Shown piece by piece: positions 10,396 through 18,257 of a stretch of DNA of 49,095 nucleotides (positions are counted from its first letter, which is position 1; each line of letters starts with the position of its first letter). Under the pieces are notes generated by a model. That model was not told where the DNA came from. It did not search any database and saw nothing but the letters and a program-made list of their open reading frames with translations. Origin of the DNA: WHSW01 sp963769945 (lineage in GTDB: Bacteria; Actinomycetota; Thermoleophilia; Solirubrobacterales; 70-9); NCBI GenBank assembly GCA_963769945.1, contig CAVYOA010000021.1, positions 1 to 49,095 on the forward strand, in the 5' to 3' direction. A program made the translations under genes and the position numbers.

Positions 10396-11461
10396 TCAAA
10401 GCGCCAACCGCAGATCTGCCGCAATCGCACCCAGCGCCTCGGCCGGTCGCCCGCCGAGCCCGACGGCGTTGATGAAGCCGTGAACGAGGTCGGGTTCGCG
10501 GCGCAGCGTCGTCGCTACGCCCGCCTCCTCGAGGCGCTTGGCATAGGCCTCGCCCTCGTCTCGCAGGGGATCGAAGCCGGCGGTGACGACAAGTGCTCGG
10601 AGCAACGCCGCCGAGATCGGGGGCCAACAGCGGCGAAGCGCTGGGATCCAGGCGCTGCTGCGCGCTCGCGAAGTAGTGCCCGCTGAACCAGTCCATCTGG
10701 CGACGGGTGAGATAGAAGCCGTCGCCGAAGAGCTCCGCCGAGCGGTACTTGGCCGAGTAGTCGGTAACCGGATAGATCAGCGCCTGAAACGCGGGCGCTG
10801 GACCGCCTTCGAGCCGGGCGCGCAGGGCAACGGCTGTGGCGAGGTTGCCGCCCGCGCTGTCGCCGGCGACGGCGATCCGTGCGGAATCGACCCCGAGACG
10901 CTCGGCCTCGCGATGCGCCCAGCGAAAGGCCGCGAGCGCGTCGTCGACCGCTGCCGGGAAGCGATGCTCGGGCGCGAGGCGATAGTCGACCGAGAGCAGC
11001 AACGCTCCGCTCTCACGCGCGAGGAAGCGACAGGGCTGGTCGTGGGTGTCGAGGTCGGCGATGACGTGGCCGCCGCCATGGAAGTAGACGATCAGCGGCG
11101 CCGGCGACTGCGACCCGTCGGGCGTGTAGAGGCGCGCGCCGATCTCGCCTTCGCCACCGTCAACACGCAGCTGCTCGACATTTGCCAGCTCGATGCGCTG
11201 CCCGGCGACGACGCGCGCATCGGCGCGCGTTGCGACTCGCTCGACCTCGACCGCTCGTCCGCGAAAAGTGATCGAGCCCGTCAGTCGGGCCACGCGCAGG
11301 CCGAGTTGGATGTGAGCATCGAGCTGCTGCCCGTCGATGCGAATCGGCCGCCCCGCAAGCATGCGGGCGACACGATCGGGCAGCTTCGAGAGTCCAGAGG
11401 CGACGAGCTTCTCGATCCGCTCTCTTTTGCTCCCACCCCGATCGATCGTCTGCTCAGCCAC
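10396..11461 (-). CDS. Alpha/beta hydrolase, hormone-sensitive-lipase (HSL) family esterase, one frameshift
   Basis: This carboxylic-ester hydrolase has the HSL-family oxyanion motif in YFHGGGHVIADLDTHD and the nucleophile elbow GDSAGGN. Near 10605 the frame changes (LAPDLGGVAP joined to ALVVTAGFDPLRDEG). After the change come the catalytic Asp (FDPLRDEG) and His (DLVHGF), and the stop is at 10396. If the shift is ignored, the reading frame runs on to 10259 with a meaningless tail that lacks the acid and His. The N-terminal 80 residues form the cap helix region. The gene follows the threonine aldolase gene by 15 bases and probably shares its transcript. The substrate is unknown. Confidence 0.82.
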
Positions 11462-11476
11462 CGCGAGAGGTTGCCG

Positions 11477-12523
11477 TCAGGCGCTGGCCGCTGCCGCGAT
11501 CGCGCTGGCGAACGCGTCGACGTCGGCGGGCTCGGTGTCCCACGAGCACATCCAGCGAACCTCGCCGGCGGGCTCGTCCCAGACATAGAACGGATGCTCG
11601 CCCTCGAGCGTCGCCAGCAAATGCTCGATCGCTTGCGGCGCCAACCGGGCAAAGACGACGTTGGCCTCAACCGGGTGGCTGATCTCGACCCCCTCGATCG
11701 CCTCCACCGCGACGGCGAGACGGGCCGCCATCGCGTTGGCGTGAGCTGCGTTTCGCAGCCACAGATCGCCACTCAGAAGCGCCTCGAACTGGGCCGAGAT
11801 GAAGCGCATCTTCGAGGCCAGCTGGCCGAACTGCTTGCGCGTGTAGGCGAAGCGCTCGCCGAGCTCGGGCACGAGGAAGACCACCGCTTCGCCGAGCATG
11901 AGGCCGTTCTTGGTGCCGCCGAAGGAGACGACGTCGACGCCCGCCTCGGGCCCAAGCGCCGAGAGCGAGCAGTCGAGCGCGGCGGCGGCGTTGGCGAAGC
12001 GGGCGCCGTCGACGTGCAGGTACATGTCGAGCGCGTGCGCGGCATCGGCGATCGCTCGCGTCTCCTCGAGCGTGTAGACGGTGCCGAGCTCGCTCGATTG
12101 CGTGATCGAGACGACGCGCGGCTGGGCCTGGTGCTCGTCGCCGCGGCGCGCCTCCCAGCGCTCGACGTCGGCGGGGGCGAGCTTGCCGTGCTCGGTCGCG
12201 ACGGTCAGCAGCTTGGTGCCGCTGAGGCGCTCGGGCGCCCCGCACTCATCGACGTGCATATGGGCGGTGTCGGTGCAGATCGCGGCCTCGTGGGACTTCG
12301 TCAGCGACTCAATCGCAGCGACGTTGGCGCCGGTTCCGTTGAAGACGCAGAAGGCGCGTGCATCAGCACCAAAGTGCTCGCGAAAGGCGGCCTCGGCGCG
12401 CGCCGTCCAGGCGTCGGCGCCGTAAGAGTCGGCGTGGCCCTCGTTGGCGGCGGCGATCGCTGCCAGCACCTCGGGGTGGATGCCGGCGTGGTTGTCGGAG
12501 GCAAAGCCCCGCCCCCCACTCAT
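11477..12523 (-). CDS. ltaE: Low-specificity L-threonine aldolase
   Basis: This PLP enzyme of the beta-eliminating lyase family splits threonine or allo-threonine into glycine and acetaldehyde. At 348 residues it matches the family length. Visible landmarks are FASDNHAGIHPEVL at the N-terminus, FCVFNGTGANVAAI (cofactor phosphate region), DTAHMHVDECGAPE, LHVDGARFANAAA (Asp that holds the pyridine nitrogen) and SFGGTKNGLMLGEAV with the PLP lysine. The start codon lies 7 bases after the stop of the upstream short-chain dehydrogenase, so the two are co-transcribed and perhaps translationally linked. Specificity for the L-threo or allo isomer cannot be read from sequence. Confidence 0.9.
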   Translation of the reverse strand: MSGGRGFASDNHAGIHPEVLAAIAAANEGHADSYGADAWTARAEAAFREHFGADARAFCVFNGTGANVAAIESLTKSHEAAICTDTAHMHVDECGAPERLSGTKLLTVATEHGKLAPADVERWEARRGDEHQAQPRVVSITQSSELGTVYTLEETRAIADAAHALDMYLHVDGARFANAAAALDCSLSALGPEAGVDVVSFGGTKNGLMLGEAVVFLVPELGERFAYTRKQFGQLASKMRFISAQFEALLSGDLWLRNAAHANAMAARLAVAVEAIEGVEISHPVEANVVFARLAPQAIEHLLATLEGEHPFYVWDEPAGEVRWMCSWDTEPADVDAFASAIAAAASA

Positions 12524-12530
12524 GCGCGCA

Positions 12531-13253
12531 TCACCTCAGAGGATGCAGCGGCAGGCGCTTGCCGTTGATCTTGGCGCCGGCATCCGAGCAGAGGAAGGTG
12601 ATCGCTGCCGCGATGTCGTCGGTCGAGGTGAAGCTGCGATAGGGCTTGTCGGGGTTCTCGTCGCGCATTCGCTGGCTCAGGATCGCGTTGATGACGATGA
12701 TGTTGGCCGTCGCCGCCGACTCGGCCTCGCGAAACGAGTCGGCCAGCGCCAGGGTCCAGCTCTCCGCCGCCGCCTTGGTCGCGCCGTAGGCCGCATTCGT
12801 CCCATCGGGATCCTGGCCCTGCTTGGAGGAGACCAAGACGAAGCGGCCGTGCTCGCTGGCGGCAAGCGCGTCGTAGAAGGCGCGCGTGGTGTAGATCGTC
12901 GTGCGCACGAGCAAGTCATGCAGCCACTCGTAGTCGGCCAGCGGCGCGGTCGCCAGCGGCTCGCCGCCCTTCCAGCCGCCGACCAGGTGAAGCAGCCCGT
13001 CGATGCGCCCGAATCGCGTCTCGATCGCCTTCGCCCAGCCGATGCTGGCGTTTTCGTCGAGCAGGTCGACGACGTCGGCCTCGATCCGCTCCGCCGGCAG
13101 TGCGAGTTCGGCGACGAGCGCGTCGAGGCGCTCCTGGTTCACGTCGGTGATCGCCAGGCTGGCGCCGGCATCGCCGAGGCGCTTGGCGACGACCGGTCCC
13201 AGGCTGCCTCCAGCTCCAGCAATCGCGATCACGCGGCCTTCGAGCTCGCTCAT
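12531..13253 (-). CDS. Short-chain dehydrogenase/reductase (SDR family)
   Basis: A classical SDR of about 240 residues. The Rossmann start is VIAIAGAGGSLGPVVAKRLG (G-x-G-x-x-G), with LAITDVN after strand 2 suggesting NAD preference. LLHLVGGW replaces the usual NNAG. The catalytic Ser lies in RFVLVSSKQG and the Tyr-Lys pair in YGATKAAAES. The tail SDAGAKINGKRLPL matches the usual substrate-side end. The ATG at 13253 is chosen; GTG at 13262 adds three residues and is also possible. It is the first gene of a minus-strand run with threonine aldolase and an esterase, and diverges from the VapBC pair. The substrate is unknown. Confidence 0.85.
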   Translation of the reverse strand: MSELEGRVIAIAGAGGSLGPVVAKRLGDAGASLAITDVNQERLDALVAELALPAERIEADVVDLLDENASIGWAKAIETRFGRIDGLLHLVGGWKGGEPLATAPLADYEWLHDLLVRTTIYTTRAFYDALAASEHGRFVLVSSKQGQDPDGTNAAYGATKAAAESWTLALADSFREAESAATANIIVINAILSQRMRDENPDKPYRSFTSTDDIAAAITFLCSDAGAKINGKRLPLHPLR

Positions 13254-13298
13254 CACGCTCACGCTACCTGCAACCGGCTGATGCCCACTGACTGCGAC

Positions 13299-13320
13299 TT
13301 ACATTATGATGTTGATGTAA
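13299..13320 (+). promoter_or_regulatory. Inverted repeat in front of vapB, candidate autoregulatory operator
   Basis: TTACAT at 13299-13304 and ATGTAA at 13315-13320 form a perfect inverted repeat with a 10-base AT-rich spacer in otherwise GC-rich DNA. It touches the start codon of the antitoxin gene. Ribbon-helix-helix antitoxins normally bind such palindromes over their own promoter, so autorepression is inferred. Confidence 0.5.
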
Positions 13321-13586
13321 TGATGGTGCGAACGCAGATCAGCCTCGATCAAGCGCTGCACCGGCGTGCCCGCAGGCGCGCCGAGGAGCTCGGCATCTCG
13401 CTCGCAGAGCTGACACGTCGAGCATTGGCCAGTGAGCTCGCCCCCGCGAACACCGCAGAGGCGGAGATCAGCTCAATCTTCGATCTCGGCGACTCGGGCG
13501 GATCAGACGTCGCCGCCGAAAAGGACCGCTACCTCGCCGAAGCGAGCTGGAACGAGTACCTGCGCAAGACCGGGCGCGACAGCTGA
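13320..13586 (+). CDS. vapB: Ribbon-helix-helix antitoxin (VapB-like)
   Basis: This 88-residue protein opens with a ribbon-helix-helix DNA-binding domain: VRTQISLDQALHRRARRRA is the beta strand and first helix, then ELGISLAELTRRAL the second helix. The acidic C-terminal part (FDLGDSGGSDVAAEKDRYLA, ending YLRKTGRDS) is the usual disordered toxin-binding arm. Two tandem ATG codons (13320 and 13323) could start it. The stop is three bases before the start of the PIN toxin gene, the normal VapBC arrangement. Expected to neutralise the toxin and repress the operon through the adjoining palindrome. Confidence 0.82.
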   Translation: MMVRTQISLDQALHRRARRRAEELGISLAELTRRALASELAPANTAEAEISSIFDLGDSGGSDVAAEKDRYLAEASWNEYLRKTGRDS

Positions 13587-13589
13587 GTA

Positions 13590-14003
13590 TTGAGTGCGTT
13601 CGTCGACAGCTCGGCCTTCTATGCCGCCGCCGATTCCGGCGACGCCTCCAGCGAAAGGGCGCGCGATGTGTTGATGGCTGAGGTCGGCCTGGTGACCAGC
13701 GACCACGTGCTGGTGGAGGTCTGGCGTCTGCTCCGCGATCGCCTCGGATTCGACGCTGCGGAGCGTTTCTGGGACGGCTTGCGGCTTGGGCCGGCGAGGA
13801 TAGAGCCGGTGCGAGAGCAAGACCTCGCCAGCGCCTGGCAGATCGGCCGACTCTTTCCCGACCAGGGTTTCTCACTGGTCGATCGAACGAGCTTCGCCGT
13901 GATGGAGCGCCTTGGCGTCAATCGCGCCGTCGCCTTCGACGACGACTTCGCCGTCTACCGGTTTGGCTCGCAGCGCGAGCACGCTTTCACGCTCGTTCGC
14001 TGA
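13590..14003 (+). CDS. vapC: PIN-domain ribonuclease toxin (VapC)
   Basis: This 137-residue PIN-domain protein has the acidic residues expected for a Mg-dependent RNase. They are Asp in FVDSSAFYA (position 6), Glu in HVLVEVWRLL, and two Asp near the C-terminus in FSLVDRTSFAVME and AVAFDDDFAVY. It starts with TTG at 13590, three bases after the antitoxin stop; no ATG is nearby. Toxins of this family cleave tRNA or rRNA and stop growth. The 3' end overlaps the convergent membrane-protein gene by 17 bases. Confidence 0.85.
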   Translation: MSAFVDSSAFYAAADSGDASSERARDVLMAEVGLVTSDHVLVEVWRLLRDRLGFDAAERFWDGLRLGPARIEPVREQDLASAWQIGRLFPDQGFSLVDRTSFAVMERLGVNRAVAFDDDFAVYRFGSQREHAFTLVR

Positions 14004-14541
14004 GCTCCCGCCGTTGCGCGGGCGCTGCGATCAGCATCGAGATCGCGACTCCGCCAACGCCGCCGGCTGTGCCGAAGAAGATGTCGACGGCGGAATCGCG
14101 CTTGTTTGGGATCAGCGACGTGTCGAAGGCGCGATCGGCGGCGATCTCGCCGAGCTCCCAGACGACGGCGATCGTCAGCACTGCGGTCAGCGTCGCCAGC
14201 GCCAGGGCAAGCGGGGCGAGGAGGTTGTGCGAGCGCAAGAACTCGGCGATCGCCCAGCCGGCGAGCCCGCCGGCGACGAAGTGGGCGAGGGTGCTGGTGA
14301 GACGGGCGTTGTCGGGCGAGGCGTCCCAGACGAGCCAGACCAGTACGACCAAGCCGAACGCAAGCGGCACCAGGGCACGGTTTGAAAAGCCCGCGAGGCG
14401 CGCGGCGACGAGGCCGCCGAAACAAAACGCGCACATGATCACGGCGGCCGCGTTTCGCGCGATGAAGAAGCTGAGGCCGAGCAGGCACATCGCGCCCAGC
14501 GCGCAGGCGAACAGATCGATGCGCGGGCGCTCGCTCGGCAT
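13987..14541 (-). CDS. Multi-pass membrane protein
   Basis: The product has 184 residues if started at ATG 14541 (MPSERPRIDLF). An open frame reaches back to 14844 but that extension is Arg-rich and covers a plus-strand gene remnant, so it is rejected. Five or six hydrophobic segments are visible, for example ALGAMCLLGLSFFIA, VPLAFGLVVLVWLVW and LATLTAVLTIAVVWELGEI. The end of the chain has charged residues (RAFDTSLIPNKRDSAVD) before a last glycine-rich helix. The W-E-L-G-E...D-x-x-x-D pattern recalls YjdF/DUF2238-type membrane proteins, but this is a weak resemblance. Function unknown. Confidence 0.6.
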   Translation of the reverse strand: MPSERPRIDLFACALGAMCLLGLSFFIARNAAAVIMCAFCFGGLVAARLAGFSNRALVPLAFGLVVLVWLVWDASPDNARLTSTLAHFVAGGLAGWAIAEFLRSHNLLAPLALALATLTAVLTIAVVWELGEIAADRAFDTSLIPNKRDSAVDIFFGTAGGVGGVAISMLIAAPAQRRELSERA

Positions 14542-14549
14542 CCCGACAG

Positions 14550-14874
14550 CGTAGGCCAGGACTTCCCCCACCCGGCGAACTACCTCAGCACGTTCAGCGG
14601 CTCGGCGATCACCGAGAAGAACAACTTCAACTTCTCGCGCGTTGACGACCCCGAGCTGACGGCGGCGATCGACGGTCTCAAGCAGGACGACGATCTCGAG
14701 GCGGTGACGTCGCAGTGGGCGAAGGTCGATCGCACGATCGTCGAGTCGGCCTACGCGATTCCCTACGGCCATCCGCGCGCAACGACGTTCGTCTCCGAGC
14801 GGGTCGGGCTCGAGTGCGCTCCCGCGAGCCCGGTCTACGGACACGATTACTCGCGGTTCTGCCTCAGCGAGTAG
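14550..14874 (+). pseudogene. Remnant of a peptide/nickel ABC transporter substrate-binding protein, C-terminal end only
   Basis: A plus-strand frame reads VGQDFPHPANYLSTFSGSAI, then VDDPELTAAIDGLKQ, SQWAKVDRTIVESAYAIPYG and YGHDYSRFCLSE before the stop at 14872-14874. This is the typical end of a family 5 (DppA/OppA-like) solute-binding protein: the DFPHPANY block, the helix with paired small residues, and the A-x-A-I-P-Y/L block. Only about 107 residues remain. The N-terminal 400 or so residues and any start codon are absent, because the DNA upstream belongs to the convergent membrane-protein gene. It appears to be a truncation scar left by a deletion or rearrangement. The LysR gene starts 17 bases later. 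Confidence 0.65.
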
Positions 14875-14891
14875 TCCGCTAGGTTCGCGGG

Positions 14892-15824
14892 ATGGCCCGC
14901 AAGCCCGTGCGCTCGCCCGAGATCGCCGAGCTGCGCGCCTTTTGCATGGCCGCCGATCTCGGCACGCTGGGCCGGGCGGCGGTGGCGCTTCAGATCAGCC
15001 AGCCGGCGCTGTCGAAGCGGCTGCGCGCGCTCGAGGCGGTCGCCGGAGTCGACCTGCTTGCCCGTTCGTCTACCGGCGTGAAGATGACGGCCGCCGGACG
15101 GCGCCTGTATCCGGAGGCAAAGCGCCTGCTCGACCAGGCTGAACTGGTCGGCTCGATGCTCAGCGAGGGCCAGCGCGAAGCCGAGCCGATCCGGCTCGCC
15201 GTCAGCCACACGATCGCCGAGTTCTACCTGCCGGCGGAGCTCGTCGCCTATCAGGGTGAGAGCGGCCGTCACCTGCCGGTCGAGCTGACGATCGCGAACT
15301 CGAGCGCGGTGCGCCAGATGGTCCTCAGCGCCTCGGCCGACATCGGGATCACGGCCTCGAGCCCGGGCGAGGATGCCCATGATGGGCTCGAGCAGTTGGA
15401 GCTGCTCGCCGACGAGGTGATCGTCGCCGTGCCCGGCGACCACGCTTGGCATCGGCGAAAGGCGGTGCCGCAGCGCTCGTTGCTGGCGACGTCGCTGGTG
15501 ATGCGCGATCCCGAGGCCCACAGCCGCCGCTGCGCCGAAGCGGTGCTGGCCGAGCAGGGACTTCAGTTCGCGCCGGCCCTGGTCGAGGTCGGCAGCACCG
15601 CGGTCGCCAAGCGCGAGGCGCTCGATCGCTCGGCGCCGGTGCTGCTCTCGGCGCTGTCGCTCGACGAGGCTCGCGATCGCCTCTACGCCCGCCCCATCAC
15701 CGGGCTGAGCTTTCCCCGGCGCTTCTTCGTCGTCGCCCGCTCGCTCGCCTCGCTGCCGCGCGAGCAGCGCGACTTCGTCGCCTTTCTCAGGCGTCGAGTC
15801 GAGGCGAACGCCAGCGAACAGTGA
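14892..15824 (+). CDS. LysR-family transcriptional regulator
   Basis: A 310-residue LysR-type regulator. The N-terminal helix-turn-helix is clear: LRAFCMAADLGTLGRAAVAL, QISQPALSKRLRALEAVAG, VDLLARSSTGVKMTAAGRRL. The rest is a periplasmic-binding-protein-like effector domain (PIRLAVSHTIAEFYLPAELV, ADIGITASSPGED and so on). No effector can be named. The upstream neighbour is a remnant of a peptide-binding protein, so the regulator may have lost its target or control a gene elsewhere. An intrinsic terminator lies at 16018-16049. Confidence 0.88.
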   Translation: MARKPVRSPEIAELRAFCMAADLGTLGRAAVALQISQPALSKRLRALEAVAGVDLLARSSTGVKMTAAGRRLYPEAKRLLDQAELVGSMLSEGQREAEPIRLAVSHTIAEFYLPAELVAYQGESGRHLPVELTIANSSAVRQMVLSASADIGITASSPGEDAHDGLEQLELLADEVIVAVPGDHAWHRRKAVPQRSLLATSLVMRDPEAHSRRCAEAVLAEQGLQFAPALVEVGSTAVAKREALDRSAPVLLSALSLDEARDRLYARPITGLSFPRRFFVVARSLASLPREQRDFVAFLRRRVEANASEQ

Positions 15825-15829
15825 TAGCC

Positions 15830-16017
15830 GCTGGTTGGGAGGGCCATAACCGGATCACGCGGTGTTTGTTGCGGTCGGCGCCTGCGATCAGCGTTATCCG
15901 GCCTAAGTTGATCTCTGCGCCGGCTGAAACGGTGAGAATCCCAGCGCAGGCCATCCGCCTCGCAACGGCCTCAGCGCAGACGACGCGACAACCAAATATC
16001 TCTCCTCCCTAGTACCG
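15830..16017 (+). other. Intergenic region with a weak cobalamin-riboswitch-like core
   Basis: No protein gene is seen. The segment near 15925-15985 reads GCTGAAACGGTGAGAATCCC followed by GCGCAGGCC and then CGCAACGG. This recalls the conserved GGGAA..GGTG.AAATCC..CGC.ACGG core of cobalamin riboswitches. The other conserved blocks, such as AGCC..GAAGACC, are poor or absent. An intrinsic terminator follows at 16018 but no plus-strand gene comes after it. It may be a decayed riboswitch or chance similarity. Confidence 0.2.
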
Positions 16018-16049
16018 GCGCCCCGTCTCTCACGGGGCGCTTCGTTTTT
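16018..16049 (+). terminator. Intrinsic terminator
   Basis: The hairpin GCGCCCCG / CGGGGCGC (16018-16025 and 16033-16040) has a 7-base loop and is followed by TTCGTTTTT. It would end the plus-strand transcript that includes the LysR gene. The minus strand lacks a T run, so it does not serve the convergent DUF6421 gene well. Confidence 0.75.
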
Positions 16050-16071
16050 GGCGCTGCAGAGCGCGGGCGGG

Positions 16072-18183
16072 TTAGGAGCGCGTCAACGCCGGACCGAGCT
16101 TGGGCTGCAGCTGGACATAGAAGAGGCTGAGCGGGAACTCGTCGTCGCGAACGAGGTCGACGAGCTGCTTGGGCTCTTCAACCTCCGGCAGGGCGCGGCG
16201 CTCGCGCGCCCAAACCGAGCTCTCGGCCGGTGCCACGTACTCAGCGACCAGGTCGTGGGCGGCGATCCACTGGCCGAGCTTGGAGCGGTCGATGCCCGAG
16301 TGATAAAGCTCTTGGACGCGATCGCGCAGCCGCCCGACGCCCTCGGCGAGGCGATCCCAATCGAGCGTGAGGCGATTGTCGGTCCAGTGCAGATAGCCCT
16401 CGCGGTGCAGGAAGGCGAACAGCAGCTGGCCGCCGAGGCCGTCGTAGTTTCGCTTGCGGGTGCCGGTGATCGGAAAGCGAAAGAGACGGTCGAAGAGGAT
16501 CGCGTACTGAGCGTGACGGGCGAAGGCGAAGCCTTCGCGCTCGAGCTCGACGGCGGCGTTGAAGGCTGTGAGGTCGCAGCGCAGCTCCTCGAGCGAGTAC
16601 ATCCAATACGGCGAGCGCTGGCGGATCATGAACGGGTCAAAGGGCAGGTCGCCGCGCATGTGGGTGCGGTCGTGGACGAGGTCCCAGAGCATGAACGCGT
16701 TCTCGGAGATCTCGGCCGAGGCGAGCAGGCAGGCGGCGTCGGGCGGGAGGTTGAGGTGCAGGATCTCCGCGGCGGCGGAGCCGACGCGGCGAAAGCGCTC
16801 GGCCTCGCGATCGCAGAAGATCGCGCCGAAGTGATAGTCGGCCGGGCGCTCGGCGCTGGAGAACGTCTCGGGGAAGAGCACGGCGCATTCGGAGTCATAG
16901 CCGGCGGTGTAGTCGACGAATGTGACCGGCAGGTACTTGGCGTTGTCGTAGCGGGTGTGCTCGAGTTCGGCGATCCATTCGGGCCAGGGGACACGGACGA
17001 TCAGCGCTTCGAAGCAGGTGTCGGTGGAGCCGTTTTGCTTGTACATCGGAAAGACGCAGAGGTGCTCGATCGCGTCGCGGCGGTCGCGCTCTGGGCGAAA
17101 GGTCTCGATCGAGCGGGCGAAGTCCGGCTTGGGATAGTCGGCGTCCGACCAGGCGACGATGTCGGTGGCGAGAGCGTCGATGTAGTCGTGCTGGTGGGGG
17201 AAACGGGGCTTGAGCGCTTGCGCGGACTCGGCGACCGCCGCGACGAGGCGGCGCAGGACGTCGGCGTCGTGGGCGGCGGTGTCGACTGATCCGTCGGGCG
17301 CCTGGGTGAGGCGAAGCTCCTCGGTCGCCGCCTTGAGCCGAGCCCAGGCAGGATCGGCCGCCGCGGCTGAGCTGGTGGCGGTGGCGGGATTGGCGAACGA
17401 GGGTTGGGAGGCCCAGTAGACGAGGTTGAGCCAGAGGCGCTCGTGGTCGAGGGCGGCGATGCAGTCGTCGCCGAAGAGGTCGGAGTCGGCAAGGACGACG
17501 AGCCGCCCGGCACCGTGCTCGGCGATCACGGCGAGGGCGGCGTTGGGAACGGAGGCGGTCGGGTGGGCGCGGGCGATCACGGTGGCGCCGTTTGAGGTGC
17601 GCAGAGCGCCGGCGCGATAGAAGCAGGCCTCCTCGACGCCGGCGAGCGGGTCGGCGGAGGGACCGTTGCCGTTGGCGGCCTCGGAGGCGAGAGGATCGCC
17701 GAGGGCGGCGAGAATCCATGAAGGCGCGTCGCCGCGGTGGTGCTCGTAGTCCTGGATCGTCGCGTTTTCGATCTCGACGCCGAAGCGGGCGAGCAGCTCG
17801 TTGAGGTTGTTGCCGTACTTGTCGTGCTCGGTCTCGCCGAGGACGATGAGGCCGCCGCCGCCGTCGACGAAGGCTTCGATCGCGTCGATCTCGCTCGGCT
17901 CGAGCCGGGGGGCGCCGCCGTCGACGGTCGCTTCCCATTTTGGGTCGGAGGGGTGGGCGATGATCAGCACCGACGTTTGTGCGAGGGCTTCGGCGGTGAG
18001 CGGGCCGGAGGTGTGGGCGGCGGTCTCGAACTCGCGCGCGGAGAGGGCGGCGGCGGCGCGCACGAGCGACGAGTCGGCCGGGTGGGCGGGCTGGATCTCG
18101 TCGGCGATCTCGGCACGGATCGTCCACGCTTCGGAGTGCGATTCGTCGAAGAGCACGCGCGCGGCTTTGGGTGGTGCGGCCAT
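16072..18183 (-). CDS. DUF6421-family protein with N-terminal class I glutamine-amidotransferase-like domain
   Basis: This 703-residue protein has two parts. Residues 1-240 look like a DUF4350/GATase-like Rossmann domain: RVLFDESHSEAWTI at the start, TSVLIIAHPSDPKWE, IEAFVDGGGGLIVLGETEHD, and GRLVVLADSDLFGDD. The last 400 residues match my recollection of DUF6421 proteins: HLCVFPMYKQNGSTDTCFEA, VPWPEWIAELEHTRYDNAKY, FMLWDLVHDRTHMRGDLPFD and GLGGQLLFAFLHREGYLHWT. The HDRTHMRG block has closely spaced His residues that could bind metal. No signal peptide or membrane segment is seen. It diverges from an Lrp/AsnC regulator with 74 bases between starts. The biochemical role is unknown. Confidence 0.75.
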   Translation of the reverse strand: MAAPPKAARVLFDESHSEAWTIRAEIADEIQPAHPADSSLVRAAAALSAREFETAAHTSGPLTAEALAQTSVLIIAHPSDPKWEATVDGGAPRLEPSEIDAIEAFVDGGGGLIVLGETEHDKYGNNLNELLARFGVEIENATIQDYEHHRGDAPSWILAALGDPLASEAANGNGPSADPLAGVEEACFYRAGALRTSNGATVIARAHPTASVPNAALAVIAEHGAGRLVVLADSDLFGDDCIAALDHERLWLNLVYWASQPSFANPATATSSAAAADPAWARLKAATEELRLTQAPDGSVDTAAHDADVLRRLVAAVAESAQALKPRFPHQHDYIDALATDIVAWSDADYPKPDFARSIETFRPERDRRDAIEHLCVFPMYKQNGSTDTCFEALIVRVPWPEWIAELEHTRYDNAKYLPVTFVDYTAGYDSECAVLFPETFSSAERPADYHFGAIFCDREAERFRRVGSAAAEILHLNLPPDAACLLASAEISENAFMLWDLVHDRTHMRGDLPFDPFMIRQRSPYWMYSLEELRCDLTAFNAAVELEREGFAFARHAQYAILFDRLFRFPITGTRKRNYDGLGGQLLFAFLHREGYLHWTDNRLTLDWDRLAEGVGRLRDRVQELYHSGIDRSKLGQWIAAHDLVAEYVAPAESSVWARERRALPEVEEPKQLVDLVRDDEFPLSLFYVQLQPKLGPALTRS

Positions 18184-18215
18184 GGGTTCTAACGCTAACA
18201 GCGCTGCTGGCCATG

Positions 18216-18227
18216 TTCAATGTTGAA
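18216..18227. promoter_or_regulatory. Palindrome between divergent DUF6421 and Lrp-type genes
   Basis: TTCAA-TG-TTGAA is a perfect short inverted repeat in an AT-rich 74-base spacer between the start codons at 18183 and 18258. Lrp/AsnC proteins often control their own gene and a divergent neighbour. The site is a candidate operator, by position only. Confidence 0.4.
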
Positions 18228-18257
18228 ATACGGCGAATGTGCGCAATAATCCTGCGT

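Noticed and set aside
10583..12568. A 661-codon plus-strand open frame opposite the esterase and threonine aldolase
   Set aside because: High-GC shadow of recognised minus-strand enzymes; composition is Arg/Ala/Gly/Asp-rich with no family match.
14572..14844. N-terminal extension of the minus-strand membrane protein to 14844
   Set aside because: The extra 100 residues are Arg-rich and coincide with plus-strand sequence that clearly encodes the end of a solute-binding protein.
16048..17289. A 413-codon plus-strand frame opposite DUF6421
   Set aside because: Antisense shadow; the opposite strand encodes a recognisable protein over its full length.
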